Positions 63,340 through 64,000 of a stretch of 64,000 bases of DNA are shown here, piece by piece; the stretch's first letter is position 1, and every line of letters starts with the position of its first letter. The notes under the pieces were generated by a model. That model saw nothing but the letters and a program-made list of their open reading frames with translations. It ran no database searches and was not told where the DNA came from. The position numbers were made by a program, and so were the translations under genes. The stretch covers positions 5,518,001 through 5,582,000 of the forward strand of contig CM033741.1 of NCBI GenBank assembly GCA_019671005.1, in the 5' to 3' direction. The DNA comes from Hibiscus mutabilis. Taxonomy: Eukaryota; Streptophyta; Magnoliopsida; Malvales; Malvaceae.

Positions 63340-63628
63340 GTAAATTGTCTTGTTCTGCACATTTGATAATGTTTAATCTTATAGTTTAAAGCAAATATCT
63401 TATTTACAGCATGCCTTTATAAATTGCCTCGGTGACGTTATTTTGGAGTCTTAGATTTTGTGGTAGACAATACCAATAATTTTTAAATTGGTGGACTCTT
63501 TATGAAGATTAAATTGGTAAGCAGAATGAGTTGGGATTTTTAGTGCATTTTGAAGTATATTTTATCACTACTATTTTATGAACTTTTATAGCCAAGGACT
63601 TGCTTAAATACTATTTTACCTTGCAGTG

Positions 63629-64000
63629 TGTAATAACCCGTTTCTCACCTGGGTAACCCCTGACCCGAGTCAAACCAAATCCATTACCTTAATCAGGCCT
63701 TAAGCCCAATATCCGAACCTATAACCGGCTCAAATTCGAACCCAGCAACCCAACCCTAAAAAACAAATTAATCCTAACCCTAACCTAAACTACTGCCGTC
63801 GCCCTTGCCACAGCCGCTGTCCTCACCGACAACCACCAACCCCGAACCAAAATTCCAAAAACCCTAAATTTAAACCCAAAAAAATCAATCCCTAAATCAA
63901 ATAAAATAAACCTACCCTCTACCCTAACATGTCGATCCATACCATACCTCACCAAATAATCCCTAAAAATACGGATTGCCCCCATCAATATCAGACTTGC
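63629..64000. mobile_element. Left end of a probable LTR element in PU1 intron 18 (cut by the window)
   Basis: Composition changes abruptly at TGTAATAACCCG (63629), from intron-like AT-rich DNA to C/A-rich DNA (ACCCCTGACCCGAGTC, CCTAACCCTAACC, GCCGTCGCCC). TGTAAyAmCC is the same kind of terminus as the solo LTR at 20720. The right end lies beyond the window, so the length and type cannot be stated. Confidence 0.55.

Noticed and set aside
63785..63988. Minus-strand 67-residue frame near the right edge
   Set aside because: It lies in the C/A-rich probable LTR and has no protein-like features beyond composition.

Overview
The window is plant nuclear DNA, almost certainly from a dicot. It has multi-exon genes with GT-AG introns, very AT-rich intergenic DNA and many small transposable elements. 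The encoded proteins and the repeat content fit cotton (Gossypium, Malvaceae), but that assignment is inference from general familiarity and no search was run. There is no bacterial, organellar or CRISPR content.

Genes in order: (1) a 17-exon, 484-residue ZIFL1-type major-facilitator transporter (+, 1338-4518); (2) a small predicted plastid membrane protein (-, 6449-6979); (3) a tRNA-Arg(UCG) (-, 7118-7191); (4) a two-exon PETAL LOSS-type trihelix transcription factor with an eroded second trihelix (+, 18052-20057); (5) a three-exon RING-H2/ATL-like E3 ligase with a 3.1-kb intron (-, 26747-31213); (6) a 19-exon full-size PDR/ABCG transporter (-, 41896-48225) with a 10-nt deletion just after the first Walker A; (7) a decayed CYP714-like P450 relic (-, about 50590-51084); (8) the first 18 exons of a plastid pullulanase/limit dextrinase (PU1, + from 54182), running off the right edge, with two frame breaks and two retroelement insertions. 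These are independent genes of different pathways, with no operon-like logic.

The intergenic space (about 7.2-18 kb, 20-26 kb, 31-42 kb, 48-54 kb) is a dense set of small non-autonomous elements whose borders can be read by eye. Ten hAT-like elements have about 8-bp target duplications, several of them perfect. Other elements are two Mutator-like foldbacks (one with a perfect 9-bp duplication), a Stowaway-type MITE, a probable Harbinger-like element, tRNA-derived SINEs, a 3.2-kb solo LTR with a 5-bp duplication nested in a hAT-like element, a complete 1.4-kb TRIM in a PU1 intron, and MITE-like elements whose interior is degenerate TTTAGGG-like DNA.

The most notable points are the coding lesions in the ABCG and PU1 genes, the hAT-like elements filled with degenerate word repeats, the readable nesting order at 20.2-24.1 kb, and a hAT-like element sitting inside the A box of a SINE.
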